From the NCBI RefSeq assembly GCF_014779665.1, contig NZ_JACXYY010000006.1, forward strand, positions 124,001 to 188,000: a stretch of DNA of 64,000 bases. Reading direction: 5' to 3'. The translations under genes were made by a program, and so were the position numbers. This DNA is from Nocardioides hwasunensis (lineage in GTDB: Bacteria; Actinomycetota; Actinomycetes; Propionibacteriales; Nocardioidaceae). The notes under the pieces are model-generated. The model made no database searches and was not told the DNA's origin. It worked only from the letters and a program-made list of their open reading frames with translations. Positions 42,486 to 51,130 of the stretch are shown piece after piece; position 1 is the stretch's first letter, and every line of letters begins with the position of its first letter.

Positions 42486-42860
42486 TCAGAGCCGGGACAT
42501 GAACCGCTCGGCGTCGACCACGACCCGGGTGATCTCACCGGCCGCGAGCACCTTGCCGGAGTCCGTGTCGCGGGCGCTCACCGTGAACCGGTGGAGCCTC
42601 CCGTCGACGTACGCGCTGGAGGCGCTCACCTCCACCTCGGCGCCGACCACGCTGGCGGCGAGGTGCTCGACCTGCACGCGGGTGCCGACACTGGTCGATC
42701 CGCTGTCCAGCAGCGGCTCGAGGCAGGCGCACGTCGCGGCCTCGAACCAGGCCAGGAGCCGGGGCGTGCCGAGGACGGGCAGCGAGCCACTGCCGACGGC
42801 GGCGGCGGTGTCGTCCTCGGTGACGCGGAAGGTCAGGCTGGCCGGCTCGGGACGTTCCAT
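42486..42860 (-). CDS. Thioesterase-like hot-dog protein (FlK-type)
   Basis: A 124-residue single hot-dog domain. GTPRLLAWFEAATCACLEPLL, then TSVGTRVQVEHLAASVVGAEV, resembles the fluoroacetyl-CoA thioesterase (FlK) group, in which Thr, Glu and His act in catalysis; the EAATCA and EHLA elements are present here. A real fluoroacetate role is not implied. ATG 42860 has GGAAGG nine bases upstream. It converges on the sigR-rsrA-bL37 unit through the shared terminator and diverges from a glycosyltransferase operon. Confidence 0.83.
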   Translation of the reverse strand: MERPEPASLTFRVTEDDTAAAVGSGSLPVLGTPRLLAWFEAATCACLEPLLDSGSTSVGTRVQVEHLAASVVGAEVEVSASSAYVDGRLHRFTVSARDTDSGKVLAAGEITRVVVDAERFMSRL

Positions 42861-42945
42861 GCGGGGAAGCCTTCCACAGTCCTGTTGGGACGGGCATGCC
42901 TTTGGGGGGAGGCTCGACCGGGCCCGGGCCGGGCAGGATGTCGTG

Positions 42946-43956
42946 GTGACGACCTCCACCACCCGCACCCGGACCGCGACCCAGGTGCCCCAGCACCTGC
43001 TGATCGGGCCCGACACGCACGGGGTCACGCGCTATGCCGCTGAGGTGGCGGGGGCGGCCGGCGCGCTGGTCGCCCGCGACGCTCGCCTGCTGACCGACGG
43101 TGGGCTCGCGCACCTGCACGTGACCGACCGGCTGATCTCGCCCGACCCCACGGCCGCGGCCGAGCTGGTCGAGCTGCTCGCCCGGCGCGTGCGGCTGACG
43201 GTGACGCTGCACGACGTCCCGCAGCCGACCGACGGGCCGCGCTTCCGGGAGCGCACGGCGGCCTACGAGCGCATCGTGCGGGCCAGCCGCGCGTGGGCCA
43301 CGAACTCGTGGCACGAGCACGCGCTGATCAGGCGGTGGTGCGTCGCCGACGCGCACGGCGCGGTCATCCCGCTGCCGATCCAGGGCTCTGTCGCGCCGGG
43401 GCCGGAGGTCCTGGGCGACACGGACGCCCACGTGCTCGGAGTCTTCGGCTTCATCTACCCCGGCAAGGGACACCGCCAGGTGGCGAGGGCTGCCGCAGCA
43501 CTGCGTCGCGGCGGGCTCCCGGTGTCGGTGCTGGTGCTGGGTGGTGCGGCGACGGGTCACGCGGAGGAGATCGACCAGCTGATGAGCACGAGCCACGACC
43601 GCGGTGTCCCCGTCGAGGTCGCGGGACGCGTGCCCGAGGACGAGGTGCGCGGCGCCCTGCGCCGGGTCGGCGTACCCGTCGCCGCCCACCGCAACATCTC
43701 GGCGTCGGGGAGCGTGAACTCGTGGATCGCGGCGGGTCGCCGTCCGCTCGTCCGGGACAGCGCGTACGCCCGCGAGATGGCGACGCTCCGGCCCGGGACC
43801 CTCACCCTCTTCGACGACTCCACGCTGGTGCCGCGTCTCCAGGAGGCGATCCGCCGCCCCGGGTCCACGTGGATCGAGCCCGGGACCGACCTCGGTCCGC
43901 GGCTCGAGGACACTGCCGCCGCCTACCGGTCGTGGTGGGCGTCGGTGGCCGGATGA
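42946..43956 (+). CDS. Glycosyltransferase-like protein (GT-B fold)
   Basis: A 336-residue protein. The second half has the GT4-like pattern VFGFIYPGKGHRQVARAAAAL, VLVLGGAATGHAEEI, VEVAGRVPEDEVRGALRRVGVPV and AASGSVNSWIAAGRRPLV, matching the nucleotide-sugar domain. The first half (LTVTLHDVPQP; AWATNSWHEHALIRRWC) is short. The strict EX7E motif is not complete. The start is GTG 42946 with a GCAGGA site; GTG 42943 adds one residue. Its stop overlaps the ATG of a GT2 gene, so it begins a three-gene operon. The acceptor is unknown. Confidence 0.75.
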   Translation: MTTSTTRTRTATQVPQHLLIGPDTHGVTRYAAEVAGAAGALVARDARLLTDGGLAHLHVTDRLISPDPTAAAELVELLARRVRLTVTLHDVPQPTDGPRFRERTAAYERIVRASRAWATNSWHEHALIRRWCVADAHGAVIPLPIQGSVAPGPEVLGDTDAHVLGVFGFIYPGKGHRQVARAAAALRRGGLPVSVLVLGGAATGHAEEIDQLMSTSHDRGVPVEVAGRVPEDEVRGALRRVGVPVAAHRNISASGSVNSWIAAGRRPLVRDSAYAREMATLRPGTLTLFDDSTLVPRLQEAIRRPGSTWIEPGTDLGPRLEDTAAAYRSWWASVAG

Positions 43957-45194
43957 CGACGCCGCCCTTCGGCACCAGCGTCGTCGGCAACCGCTGGGAC
44001 CTCGCGCCGACCGACGCGCCGCGACGTACGGTGTCCGTCGTCGTGGCCCACTTCGAGCAGCAGGCGCAGCTCGACCGGACGCTCGCAGCCCTGCGGCGCC
44101 AGACACGCGCACCCGACGAGGTCGTCGTCGCCGACGACGGCTCCAGGCACGCGCCGGTCGTGCCGGACGGCGTGCGGCTGGTGCGCCAGGAGGACGACGG
44201 GTTCCGGGTCGCCGCGGTGCGCAACCTCGGCGTCGCGGCCAGCACCGGTGACGTCCTCGTCCTGCTCGACGCCGACACGACCCCGGAGCCCGAGCTCGTC
44301 GAGCGCATCGTCGCGCTGCCCGAGGCGCTGCCGGAGGCGCTGGTCGTCGGCCGCCGGCGCCACGCCGACCTCTCCGGGACGGGGGAGGAGCTGCCCGAGC
44401 CGGAGTGGCTGCGCACGGCGTACGCCGAGACCCGCAACCTCCTCGACGTCGACGCGACCGGTCACCGGTTCCTCATCGGGGCGGTCCTCGCGTGCAGCCG
44501 GTGGTGGTACGACGAGGTCGGCGGCTTCGACGAGACCTTCCGGGCCTACGGCGGCGAGGACTGGGAGCTCGCGCACCGATCCTGGACGGCCGGTGGTCTG
44601 CTGGCCCACCGCGCCGACGCCGTCGCGTGGCACGACGGACCGGACGCGGGCGGTCGGGACCGGAACCCTGCCGCCCGACTGGACGAGACCGTCGCCGTCG
44701 CCGACCGGACCTCGGCCGCGGGCACGACGTGGCGCGGGCTGCGCCGCGGGCCGGCCGAGCTCGTCGCGACCCTCGCCCCGACGATGGCACCCACCGAGAT
44801 GCTGGTGACGCTCGACTCCCTGCTGGCCGCGTTCCCGTGCGCCGTGGTCCGGCTCGGCGAGCAGCACCGGGCGCTGGCCGGCAGCGACCCGCGGGTGCTG
44901 CGGTCGGAGGAACCGACACCGACGACTGCACGGACCCACCTCACCGTCCGGCACGGGTTGTACGGCGATCAGCGCGCGTGGACGCGGCTCGTCGCGAGCC
45001 TGGACGGAGAGGTCGGCAGCCACGAGGTCGCCGACGGCGCAGCGGTGCTGGAGGACCTGCGCCTCCTGCGCCGCGCCGCCCGATGGGACCGTCCCGAGCT
45101 CGCGCCCGTCGGCCGACCGCTCGACACCGACCTGCTGGCGTGGAACGACGACGTGACCCTCGAGTCGTGGCTGGGCGGGTGGTCCGGTGGGTGA
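43953..45194 (+). CDS. Family 2 glycosyltransferase with galactosyltransferase-type C-region
   Basis: A 413-residue protein. The GT2 core has SVVVAHFEQQAQLDRTLAALRRQ, the VVADDGS nucleotide loop and the DADTTPEPE metal site. GGFDETFRAYGGEDWELAHR is the GT7-type acceptor region. About 150 additional C-terminal residues after ALAPTMAPTEM match no fold I recognise. The ATG overlaps the preceding gene's stop and its own end overlaps the WcbI-like gene by eight bases. It probably builds a surface or secreted glycan in the cytoplasm. Confidence 0.88.
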   Translation: MTTPPFGTSVVGNRWDLAPTDAPRRTVSVVVAHFEQQAQLDRTLAALRRQTRAPDEVVVADDGSRHAPVVPDGVRLVRQEDDGFRVAAVRNLGVAASTGDVLVLLDADTTPEPELVERIVALPEALPEALVVGRRRHADLSGTGEELPEPEWLRTAYAETRNLLDVDATGHRFLIGAVLACSRWWYDEVGGFDETFRAYGGEDWELAHRSWTAGGLLAHRADAVAWHDGPDAGGRDRNPAARLDETVAVADRTSAAGTTWRGLRRGPAELVATLAPTMAPTEMLVTLDSLLAAFPCAVVRLGEQHRALAGSDPRVLRSEEPTPTTARTHLTVRHGLYGDQRAWTRLVASLDGEVGSHEVADGAAVLEDLRLLRRAARWDRPELAPVGRPLDTDLLAWNDDVTLESWLGGWSGG

Positions 45195-46062
45195 GGACCG
45201 GCCGCTGCTCGTCGTGGTGGGCAACTGCCAGGCGGAGTCGTTCCGCCTGCTGCTCGATGCCGGCGACGTCCGCACCCAGCGGGTCCCGGCACTGCACGAG
45301 CTCACTCCTGCGGACGTCGCGCCGCTGCTCGAGCTGATCGCGCGCACCGACCTGCTGGTGAGCCAGCCGACGGTCGACGACTACCGCGGCCTCCCGGTCG
45401 GCACCCGCCAGCTCCATGCGGCACTGCCGGGCAGCGCCCGTGCGGCCCTGGTGCCGAGCCTGCGCTACTCGGGCCTCCACCCGTTCCACCTGCTGGTGCA
45501 CCCGCCGGGTCTGGACCGCCCCGACCCGCCACTGGTGCCTTACCACGACGTCCGCACCGTGCTGGCCGCCGACGACGAGCGACGGGGTCGGCCCGCCCGG
45601 GAGCCGATCGAGCTCACCACGGAGGCCGTCCGGACGGTCGCGGCAGCCTCGGTCGCCGAGCTCGTCAGGCGCGAGCAGCTGCACGACACCGTCGTCGTGA
45701 GCGACCTGTTCGACATCCCGACCGCGGATGCGATGCGGACGATCAACCACCCCGGCAACGCCGTGCTGGTACCGGCGGCCGCCCGGCTGCGCCACGCCCT
45801 GGGGCTCGAGGCCCGGGCTCCCGGGGTCGACCGTCCGCTCCTGGCGTCGGTCCGGGCGCCACTGCTGCCGGCCGTCGTGGTCGCGCACGGGCTCGACGTC
45901 CCTGCGACCCACCACTGGACGATCGACGGCCGGACGGTGACCGCCGAGGAGGTGGCCGCCACCCACCTCGCGTGGTACGCCCGCCGACCCGAGATGCTCG
46001 ACGCCGCGCTGGAGCGTGCCGCACCCCTTCTCGAAGATCTCGAGGTGGATGGGGCAACCTGA
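45187..46062 (+). CDS. WcbI-like polysaccharide biosynthesis protein (putative acyltransferase)
   Basis: A 291-residue protein opening with LVVVGNCQAESFRLLL, the GNCQ motif of the WcbI family, which binds CoA and is thought to acetylate capsular sugars. The central SLRYSGLHPFHLLVHPP segment is also typical. The GTG start overlaps the glycosyltransferase gene by eight bases. With two glycosyltransferases in front it fits a short pathway for modifying a surface glycan. Confidence 0.85.
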   Translation: MGEDRPLLVVVGNCQAESFRLLLDAGDVRTQRVPALHELTPADVAPLLELIARTDLLVSQPTVDDYRGLPVGTRQLHAALPGSARAALVPSLRYSGLHPFHLLVHPPGLDRPDPPLVPYHDVRTVLAADDERRGRPAREPIELTTEAVRTVAAASVAELVRREQLHDTVVVSDLFDIPTADAMRTINHPGNAVLVPAAARLRHALGLEARAPGVDRPLLASVRAPLLPAVVVAHGLDVPATHHWTIDGRTVTAEEVAATHLAWYARRPEMLDAALERAAPLLEDLEVDGAT

Positions 46063-46086
46063 GGGACGCGAGCACGTCTACCAGAC

Positions 46087-46641
46087 ATGGGCACGAGGAA
46101 CGCGGAGGACCGGTTGGCGACGGGGTCGGGCACGGAGCCGGCAGTGGACATCACCGACCTCTACGCCGCCCACCGCCTGCAGCTGGTCCGCATGGCTGTG
46201 CTGCTGGTCGACGACTTCGGGGCAGCCGAGGACGTCGTGCAGGACGCGTTCGCCGCGCTCGCCCGTCGTCCCGACGCGGTCCGGGACCCGTCCAAGACGC
46301 TGGCCTACCTGCGGGTGTCGGTGCTCAACACCGCACGCTCTGCGCTGCGCCGGCGGCGTACGGCACGGGCGTACGCACCACCCGACGACGTCGCCCCACC
46401 CGGGCCGGAGGACGCCGCGGTGCTCGCCGAGGAGCACCGCGAGGTCATCGTCGCGCTGCACACCCTGGCGCCCCGCCAGCGCGAGGTGCTGGTGCTGAGG
46501 TACTGGTCGAACCTCTCCGAGGCCGAGATCGCCCGGACGCTCGAGATCAGCACGGGGACCGTGAAGTCGACCGCCAGCCGCGCGCTGGTGGCGCTGGAGA
46601 AGGCCATGAGCGGCACGACCGCAGGGAAGGAGGAGCGATGA
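46087..46641 (+). CDS. ECF sigma factor of the SigE type
   Basis: A 184-residue sigma factor. Region 2 is LVRMAVLLVDDFGAAEDVVQDAF and region 4 ends APRQREVLVLRYWSNLSEAEIARTLEISTGTVKSTASRAL, typical of the SigE-like ECF group common in Streptomyces and Nocardioides. ATG 46087 is 25 bases beyond the glycan operon. Its stop overlaps the ATG of a membrane protein gene by three bases, which probably acts as its regulator. The stress it answers to is unknown. Confidence 0.92.
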   Translation: MGTRNAEDRLATGSGTEPAVDITDLYAAHRLQLVRMAVLLVDDFGAAEDVVQDAFAALARRPDAVRDPSKTLAYLRVSVLNTARSALRRRRTARAYAPPDDVAPPGPEDAAVLAEEHREVIVALHTLAPRQREVLVLRYWSNLSEAEIARTLEISTGTVKSTASRALVALEKAMSGTTAGKEER

Positions 46642-48038
46642 GCACCCACGAGACCAGCATGATGGAAGAGCGACTCCGTGCCGCCCTGTCGGCCCGCGCC
46701 GAGCAGGTGCAGCCCGAGCACCTCGCGCCCCTCGCCCCGGTGGTGCCGCTGCGTCCGCGGTGGCAGTCGCCGTGGGTGCTGCTGGCCACCGCCGCAGTGG
46801 TCATGCTGATCCTCGGCGTAGCGTTCCGGGGGATCGGCTCGGACCCGCGGTCCGACGACCTCGCCCCGAAGCCCGACGAGCCGCAGGTCACCCTGCCGGC
46901 CGACGTCGGCCGCGACTGGTCGAAGAGCCCCGAGTCGACGCCGGCTCGGGTCGACCTCGATGGCGACGGCACCAAGGAGAAGGTCGAGTTCCTCGCCGAG
47001 GAGGCCGAGGAGCACGACGGCCGAGTGCGGTTGCAGACGACACTGAGCAGCACGGGGGAGGAGGCCTGGGGCGTCATGCAGGTGGCTTCGACGAACATCG
47101 GGATGACCGCCGAGGGGGTGATCGACGCAGACGACGACGGCGACGAAGAGCTGGTCGTGTTCGACCCGGGCGTCGATCCCTCGGGCGGGTTCCCGGTCGT
47201 CTTCGACCTGCGCGACGGTCTGCTGGTCCAGGCCGCGCCCGAGGACCCCGACCTTCTCCTGCGGGGCCAGGTGCAGGTGCCCGGGAGCGAGACCGAGTAC
47301 TACGACCTGGTGCGTACCTTCCAGTACTGGATCGACGACGGAAGCCTGTTCTCGGGACGCTCGGTGGAGTCGTTCGCGCGAGCCGGGGAGTTCTGGACGT
47401 CTCCCCTGGAGGTCGAGCTCGAGGCCTGGGAGTGGCGACTCGGTCCCGACGGCGTCCTGCGCCGCGAGGCCGCCGGCTGCCGGGAGCTGATGTTCGAGGT
47501 CCGGGCGTGCGACGACGATTCGAGCGACCGCCTCCCCGTCGTCGGCCCCGCCGCGACGGAGAGCTTCGGGATGGGCGAGGAGTTCACGTGGGACGACGGG
47601 TACACGCTCACCGCACGCCTGGAGGCCGGGGCCGACCCCGCACTCGTCGTCGAGGGATCGGACGCACGCACCATCAACCACTCGCTCGAGGTCCGCGATC
47701 CGGTTGTCCTCACCACCCGCCCCACCGGTGTCTTCGGCGACGGCGCGTCCTTCGTGGTCCGCTCGGCGTCGGACCCGGGCTACCTTCAGGTGCTGTACCA
47801 ACGCGGCGACCAGCTCCAGGCGCTCGCACCGGTCGGAGAGGTGCCGCTGACCGACGACGAGACCCACCGCACCTGGCTGACCACGGACGGCTCGCTGGTC
47901 ACCGTGGTGGCCGCGGACGACGGCAGCTGGCGGGCCTGGTCCTGGCAGATGGTCTCGCGCTCGGAGATGGCCGCCATTCCCGGCGGGATCCTCTGCTTCG
48001 ACGACGCGACCGACCCGACGACGGGTCGCGCCTGCTAG
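46638..48038 (+). CDS. Membrane-anchored protein with FG-GAP-like repeats, probable partner of the ECF sigma factor
   Basis: A 466-residue protein with a 55-residue cytoplasmic head, one membrane helix (WVLLATAAVVMLILGVAF, about 56-73) and a large extracellular region. The latter contains DLDGDGTKEKVEF and DADDDGDEELVVF, calcium-binding FG-GAP-like units. No ZAS zinc motif is seen, so sigma control would act through the cytoplasmic head if at all. The ATG overlaps the sigma factor stop and has AAGGAGGAG upstream. It converges on a GNAT gene. Confidence 0.8.
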   Translation: MSTHETSMMEERLRAALSARAEQVQPEHLAPLAPVVPLRPRWQSPWVLLATAAVVMLILGVAFRGIGSDPRSDDLAPKPDEPQVTLPADVGRDWSKSPESTPARVDLDGDGTKEKVEFLAEEAEEHDGRVRLQTTLSSTGEEAWGVMQVASTNIGMTAEGVIDADDDGDEELVVFDPGVDPSGGFPVVFDLRDGLLVQAAPEDPDLLLRGQVQVPGSETEYYDLVRTFQYWIDDGSLFSGRSVESFARAGEFWTSPLEVELEAWEWRLGPDGVLRREAAGCRELMFEVRACDDDSSDRLPVVGPAATESFGMGEEFTWDDGYTLTARLEAGADPALVVEGSDARTINHSLEVRDPVVLTTRPTGVFGDGASFVVRSASDPGYLQVLYQRGDQLQALAPVGEVPLTDDETHRTWLTTDGSLVTVVAADDGSWRAWSWQMVSRSEMAAIPGGILCFDDATDPTTGRAC

Positions 48039-48514
48039 AGCTGCTTCGAGAAGGCCAGCAGCTCGACGCCGGGCATCGGGGTCCAGTCTCGCTCGTGGTC
48101 GCGGACGTAGCCGAGCCGCTCGTAGATGCGGTGTGCCGTGGTCATCTCCGCCAGCGAGGACAGCGCCATCCCGACGGCTCCGTGCTCGCGCGCCCGGTCC
48201 TCGCAGAGCCGGGCCAGTGCGGTGCCGACGCCGAGCCCGCGGGCGACGGGGTCGACGGCGAGCATCCGGAACTCGCCCTCGTCGTCACGGCCGATCTCGC
48301 GCCACGGCGAGCCCGGCATGCAGGACGTGACCAGGCCGAGCACCCGACCGTCCTCGACCGCTACCCAGACCTCGGCCTCCGCGTCGCGCGTGCCCACGTC
48401 GCGCAACCGGTCGCGGTAGTCGTCCTCGGCGCCGCCGAGGAACGGCTCGTACGCCGCCACGCACACGTCACCGGCGGTGGCGTGCTCGGCCGGCCGGATG
48501 CGCCGGATGTCCAC
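48035..48514 (-). CDS. GNAT-family N-acetyltransferase
   Basis: A 159-residue acetyltransferase. EFRMLAVDPVARGLGVGTALARLCEDRA contains the acetyl-CoA loop (R/Q-x2-G-x-G/A), and the last strand is followed by AHRIYERLGYVR. The substrate is unknown. The GTG start has GAGGAGG about eight bases upstream. It begins 11 bases after the ThDP enzyme gene on the same strand, so cotranscription is likely. Confidence 0.9.
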   Translation of the reverse strand: MDIRRIRPAEHATAGDVCVAAYEPFLGGAEDDYRDRLRDVGTRDAEAEVWVAVEDGRVLGLVTSCMPGSPWREIGRDDEGEFRMLAVDPVARGLGVGTALARLCEDRAREHGAVGMALSSLAEMTTAHRIYERLGYVRDHERDWTPMPGVELLAFSKQL

Positions 48515-48525
48515 CTGGTGCCTCC

Positions 48526-50205
48526 TCAGATGCCGAAGGTGTTGCGTGGGTAGGCCGCCTCGACGTCGGTGATCACGTTGACGAGGTAGGGCACGCCGGA
48601 GGCGTAGGCACGGTCCAGCGCCGGGCCGATCTGCTTCGGGTCCGTGACGGTCTCACCGGCTCCGCCGAGCGCCGTGACCACGTCGTCGTACGGCGTGCGC
48701 TGGGCGAGGTCGGCGACGACGTCGTAGCCGTAGAGCATCTGCATCGGGCCCTTCTCCAGGCCCCAGGCGGAGTTGTTGCCCATGACCATGACGACCGGCA
48801 GGTCGTGGCGGACGAGGGTGTCGACGTCCATCAGCGAGAAGCCGGCGGCACCGTCACCGAGGAGCAGGGTGACCTGGGCGCTGGGCCGGGCGATCCGCGC
48901 GGCGATGGCGGCGCCGAGTCCGGCGCCGAGGCAGCCGTAGGGGCCCGGGTCGAGCCAGCCGCCGGGTCGCTGGGGCTCGACGTACTTGCCGGCGAAGGAG
49001 ACGAAGTCGCCACCGTCGCCGATGACGACCGAGTCGTCGGCCAACCGGGGGACCAGCTCGCCGTAGATGCGGGCCGGGTGAATGGGGTCGGCCTCGGCGG
49101 TCAGGAGCTGCGCGTCCCGCTCCACGGCCGCCCGCACGTGGTCGCGGAGCCCGTCTGCCCAGGCACGCCAGTCGGGCTTGTCGCCGCGCTCGATCGCGGC
49201 CTGCAGGCCGTCGAGGACGGTCGTCAGGTCACCCGCGACCGACCCGGCGAGATCGGCGTGCCCGGAGACCTGGGCGGGGGAGTCGGCGACGTGGACGACC
49301 CGCGCGAACGCGCCGTCGGGGTTCTTGTCCGGTCCGCCGAAGACTCCGTAGCCGAGCCGGAAGTCGAGCGGCGTGCCGACCACCACGACGAGGTCGGCGC
49401 CGGACAGCGCAGCGCCCCGGGCCTTGGTGACGAGCGAGGGGTGGCCGCCGGGGATCACGCCACGGCCCATGCCGTTGGTCAGGGTGGGGATGCCGAGGTC
49501 CTCCACGAAGCGCAGCGCTGCCACCTCGGCGCCGTCGGCCCACACGTCGGTGCCGAGGATCAGGACCGGCCGCCGGGCCTGGGCGAGCAGCCGGGCGACG
49601 GCCTCGATCGCGTCGTGGTCGGGCTCGACACGTGTGCCCGCGCCGGAGCCGACCGTGCCCGAGGACGAGTTGAAGAACTCGTCCATCGGCACGTCCACGA
49701 AGACCGGGCCGCGGTGGCTGGAGCGGGCCAGGGTGAACGCCTCGTCCATCCCGGCGGCGACGTCGCCGGCGGTCATCAGCGTCCTCGCCGCCTTGGCGAC
49801 CGGCGCGATGATCGGCGGCTGGTCGAGCTCCTGCAGCGACCCGGTGCCCCAGCGGTTCTGCGGGGCCCGCCCGCCGACGACGACCATCGGCGACCCGGCG
49901 AACTGGGCCTGCGCGATCGCACTGATGCCGTTGGTGACGCCCGGGCCGGCGGTGAGGACCGCGAGGCCGGGGACGCGGGTCAGCTTGCCGGTGGCCTCGG
50001 CGGCGAAGGCGGCGGTCTGCTCGTGGCGGACGTCCAGCAGGCGCACCGCCGGTCCCTGGCCCTCCTGCTGCGTCCTCACCGCACCGTCGTACATCGGGAA
50101 GACGTGGGCGCCGGAGAGGGTGAACATCGTCTCCACGCCGTGGGCGCGGGCGACGTGCACCGCCAGCTCGCCGCTGTGACCGGTGATCTCGTGAGGCTCG
50201 CTCAT
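48526..50205 (-). CDS. Thiamine-diphosphate-dependent enzyme, acetolactate-synthase-like
   Basis: A 559-residue enzyme. The N-terminal domain has catalytic Glu in RHEQTAAFAAEATGKL, the central domain is standard, and the ThDP site is GDGAAGFSLMDVDTLVRHDLPVVMVMGNN. No regulatory subunit gene (ilvN) follows, so it is a catabolic or accessory paralog such as mycobacterial IlvX rather than the main branched-chain enzyme. Related ThDP enzymes include oxalyl-CoA decarboxylase and glyoxylate carboligase. The ATG start is clear. Confidence 0.88.
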   Translation of the reverse strand: MSEPHEITGHSGELAVHVARAHGVETMFTLSGAHVFPMYDGAVRTQQEGQGPAVRLLDVRHEQTAAFAAEATGKLTRVPGLAVLTAGPGVTNGISAIAQAQFAGSPMVVVGGRAPQNRWGTGSLQELDQPPIIAPVAKAARTLMTAGDVAAGMDEAFTLARSSHRGPVFVDVPMDEFFNSSSGTVGSGAGTRVEPDHDAIEAVARLLAQARRPVLILGTDVWADGAEVAALRFVEDLGIPTLTNGMGRGVIPGGHPSLVTKARGAALSGADLVVVVGTPLDFRLGYGVFGGPDKNPDGAFARVVHVADSPAQVSGHADLAGSVAGDLTTVLDGLQAAIERGDKPDWRAWADGLRDHVRAAVERDAQLLTAEADPIHPARIYGELVPRLADDSVVIGDGGDFVSFAGKYVEPQRPGGWLDPGPYGCLGAGLGAAIAARIARPSAQVTLLLGDGAAGFSLMDVDTLVRHDLPVVMVMGNNSAWGLEKGPMQMLYGYDVVADLAQRTPYDDVVTALGGAGETVTDPKQIGPALDRAYASGVPYLVNVITDVEAAYPRNTFGI

Positions 50206-50225
50206 GTCCCGCAGGCTAGCGGGAA

Positions 50226-51080
50226 TTACCTGCGAGTAGGGGCTTGCAGGTAGGGAGCGTTGGTCATCCGCAGCGCGTCGATGACGACCAGCAGCAGGTC
50301 GGGACGGACCGTCGGCGGGTCCGGCGCGAGCGAGAGGTGGACGAAGAGCGCACGGAGGAAGGCCTGCGGCGTCGAGGCCGGACCGAACGGGTCGCCCTGG
50401 ACGAGGCCGTAGGCGTCGGCGGCCGCGCCGATGCGATGCACCCACGGCTCGAGGGCCTCGACGCTCAGCGTGTTGCGGCGCAGCACGCGCATCGCCGCGG
50501 CCGCGATGCGATCGGGCTCGCCCGAGGTGAGCGGGGCCTCGGCGGGCTGCTGCACCACGCGCTCGGCGAGCACGTCGAGCAGCACGGCGTGCTCGGGCCC
50601 GGCCAGGTGCGGGGACTCGGCGAGCGCGCCGATCGTGTCGGCGCCGTGGGCGAGGGTGTGCGCCCAGCCCTTGCCGGGCACGAAGCCACGGGTGTCGACC
50701 TCGCTGAGGAACCACACCGCGATCCGATCGCCCCAGTCGAGGACCTTGGCGCCCGGCAGCAGGTGGTGCTGGTTGGTGCGCTCGAGGCACTCGGCCACGA
50801 TCAGCGCGCTGAAGCTGCGCCGGAAGACGGTGTCGGTGCCGCTCTCGCCCAGGCCGACCGACAGCCCGGCGACCATCCCGTCGCCCAGTCCGGCGAGCAG
50901 ATCGTCGTAGACGCCGCGCTCGATCCAGGTCGCCAGGGCGGGATAGGCCGTTCCGTCGCGCACCTCCGGTCGGGTGGACCCGAGCATCGTCGTGAGCTCG
51001 GCCGTGAGGTCGTCGAGCGGGCGGTCCGAGGGGACCTCGAACCCGGCTCTCTGCACCTGGTCCCAGTACCCGAGCGACAT
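50226..51080 (-). CDS. DUF2785 family protein
   Basis: A 284-residue soluble helical protein. KGWAHTLAHGADTIGALAESP, with conserved His residues, is the centre of the DUF2785 family; the function is unknown. ATG 51080 is listed, although an in-frame ATG nine bases upstream has an overlapping AGGA. It lies 20 bases beyond the ThDP enzyme gene start in the same direction and is divergent from the PdtaS-type kinase gene. Confidence 0.83.
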   Translation of the reverse strand: MSLGYWDQVQRAGFEVPSDRPLDDLTAELTTMLGSTRPEVRDGTAYPALATWIERGVYDDLLAGLGDGMVAGLSVGLGESGTDTVFRRSFSALIVAECLERTNQHHLLPGAKVLDWGDRIAVWFLSEVDTRGFVPGKGWAHTLAHGADTIGALAESPHLAGPEHAVLLDVLAERVVQQPAEAPLTSGEPDRIAAAAMRVLRRNTLSVEALEPWVHRIGAAADAYGLVQGDPFGPASTPQAFLRALFVHLSLAPDPPTVRPDLLLVVIDALRMTNAPYLQAPTRR

Positions 51081-51130
51081 GCGACCCATCCTGCCAGCCG
51101 CCTCCGACACGCTCTCACTAGGCTGACCGG

